A stretch of DNA of 7,035 nucleotides from NCBI GenBank assembly GCA_007128865.1, contig SKWP01000199.1:1-7035 (forward strand), read 5' to 3'. The notes below the pieces were generated by a model, which was given only the letters and a program-made list of their open reading frames with translations, did not search any database and had not been told where the DNA came from. Positions 6,898 to 7,035 of this stretch are shown piece by piece. A program made the position numbers and the translations under genes. The number at the start of each line of letters is the position of its first letter. Within the stretch, counting starts at the first letter, position 1. This DNA is from Paracoccaceae bacterium (lineage in GTDB: Bacteria > Pseudomonadota > Alphaproteobacteria > Rhodobacterales > Rhodobacteraceae).

Positions 6898-7035
6898 CGG
6901 CTGGACCTTCGCGGCGACCGTCGGAGTTCTCCATTGCTGGAGGTATCGGATGTTTCGGTTTTGGCGCCTGTGGAGAGTCCGCATTATTATCCTTCGATGG
7001 TTGGTTTGATGGCGGTTATAGAGGCGTTGCTTGCG
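6898..7035 (+). pseudogene. Possible remnant of an RpiR-type regulator (C-terminal SIS-domain segment)
   Basis: The frame starting after a TGA at 6895 and running off the right edge encodes 46 residues. From about residue 7 onward they resemble the last third of the sugar-isomerase (SIS) domain of MurR/RpiR-type regulators. They read DRRSSPLLEVSDV (7-19), then APVESPHYYPSMVG (23-36), then LMAVIEALLA (37-46). This matches the family pattern of a TD..xSPL..xAD segment, then a Pro..SP..xxS strand-helix unit and a helix ending in EALLA. The preceding parts (HTH, sugar-binding loops) are absent: the same frame has TGA at 6895 and 6871, and the other frames show nothing SIS-like. The codons are unusually rich in T at the third position compared with the LysR gene. 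It therefore looks like a truncated or decayed gene that ends beyond the window. A chance resemblance cannot be excluded with 46 residues. Confidence 0.4.

Noticed and set aside
5662..6984. 440-codon minus-strand frame opposite the LysR gene
   Set aside because: It is an antisense shadow of a clearly recognised LysR gene; its translation is rich in Arg, Gln and Gly with no domain.
6765..7035. 90-codon open frame from ATG 6765 to the right edge
   Set aside because: No ribosome-binding site, composition dominated by Gly/Arg/Ala/Pro, and it conflicts with the overlapping SIS-like frame, which has real family character.

Overview
The window is a GC-rich bacterial fragment. Its gene content (TAXI-type TRAP transporter with fused permease, GGT-family hydrolase, SDR, LysR and RpiR regulators) fits a metabolically versatile proteobacterium, most likely an alphaproteobacterium. 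That placement is an inference from gene families and base composition; there is no rRNA or marker gene to confirm it.

Layout. Four genes lie head to tail on the minus strand. In transcription order they are a fused TRAP permease (5139 to 3154), a gamma-glutamyltransferase-family (Ntn) hydrolase (3147 to 1411), a TAXI-family periplasmic solute-binding protein (1385 to 357), and the N-terminal 98 residues of a short-chain dehydrogenase (295 to the window edge). The gaps are 6, 25 and 61 nt, so this looks like one operon. The 61-nt gap holds a perfect 14-bp inverted repeat. A LysR-type regulator (5692 to 6696) is transcribed divergently. The space between it and the permease contains an AT-rich dyad with a T-N11-A core (5359-5382), the best candidate regulator-binding site. 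Downstream of the regulator is about 200 bp with no credible gene. A frame then runs off the right edge and reads like the C-terminal part of an RpiR-type SIS domain but has no intact upstream part, so it is probably a gene remnant.

How the genes may work together (inference). The binding protein captures a small, probably carboxylated solute in the periplasm and the fused permease imports it. The cytoplasmic GGT-family enzyme hydrolyses an amide-type bond in it, the dehydrogenase oxidises or reduces a product, and the divergent LysR protein controls expression in response to the solute or a metabolite. The GGT homologue keeps its threonine nucleophile but lacks most residues that hold the gamma-glutamyl group in classical GGT. 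The substrate is therefore probably not a normal gamma-glutamyl peptide, and this is the most interesting biochemical question here. No mobile element, CRISPR array, tRNA or rRNA was seen.
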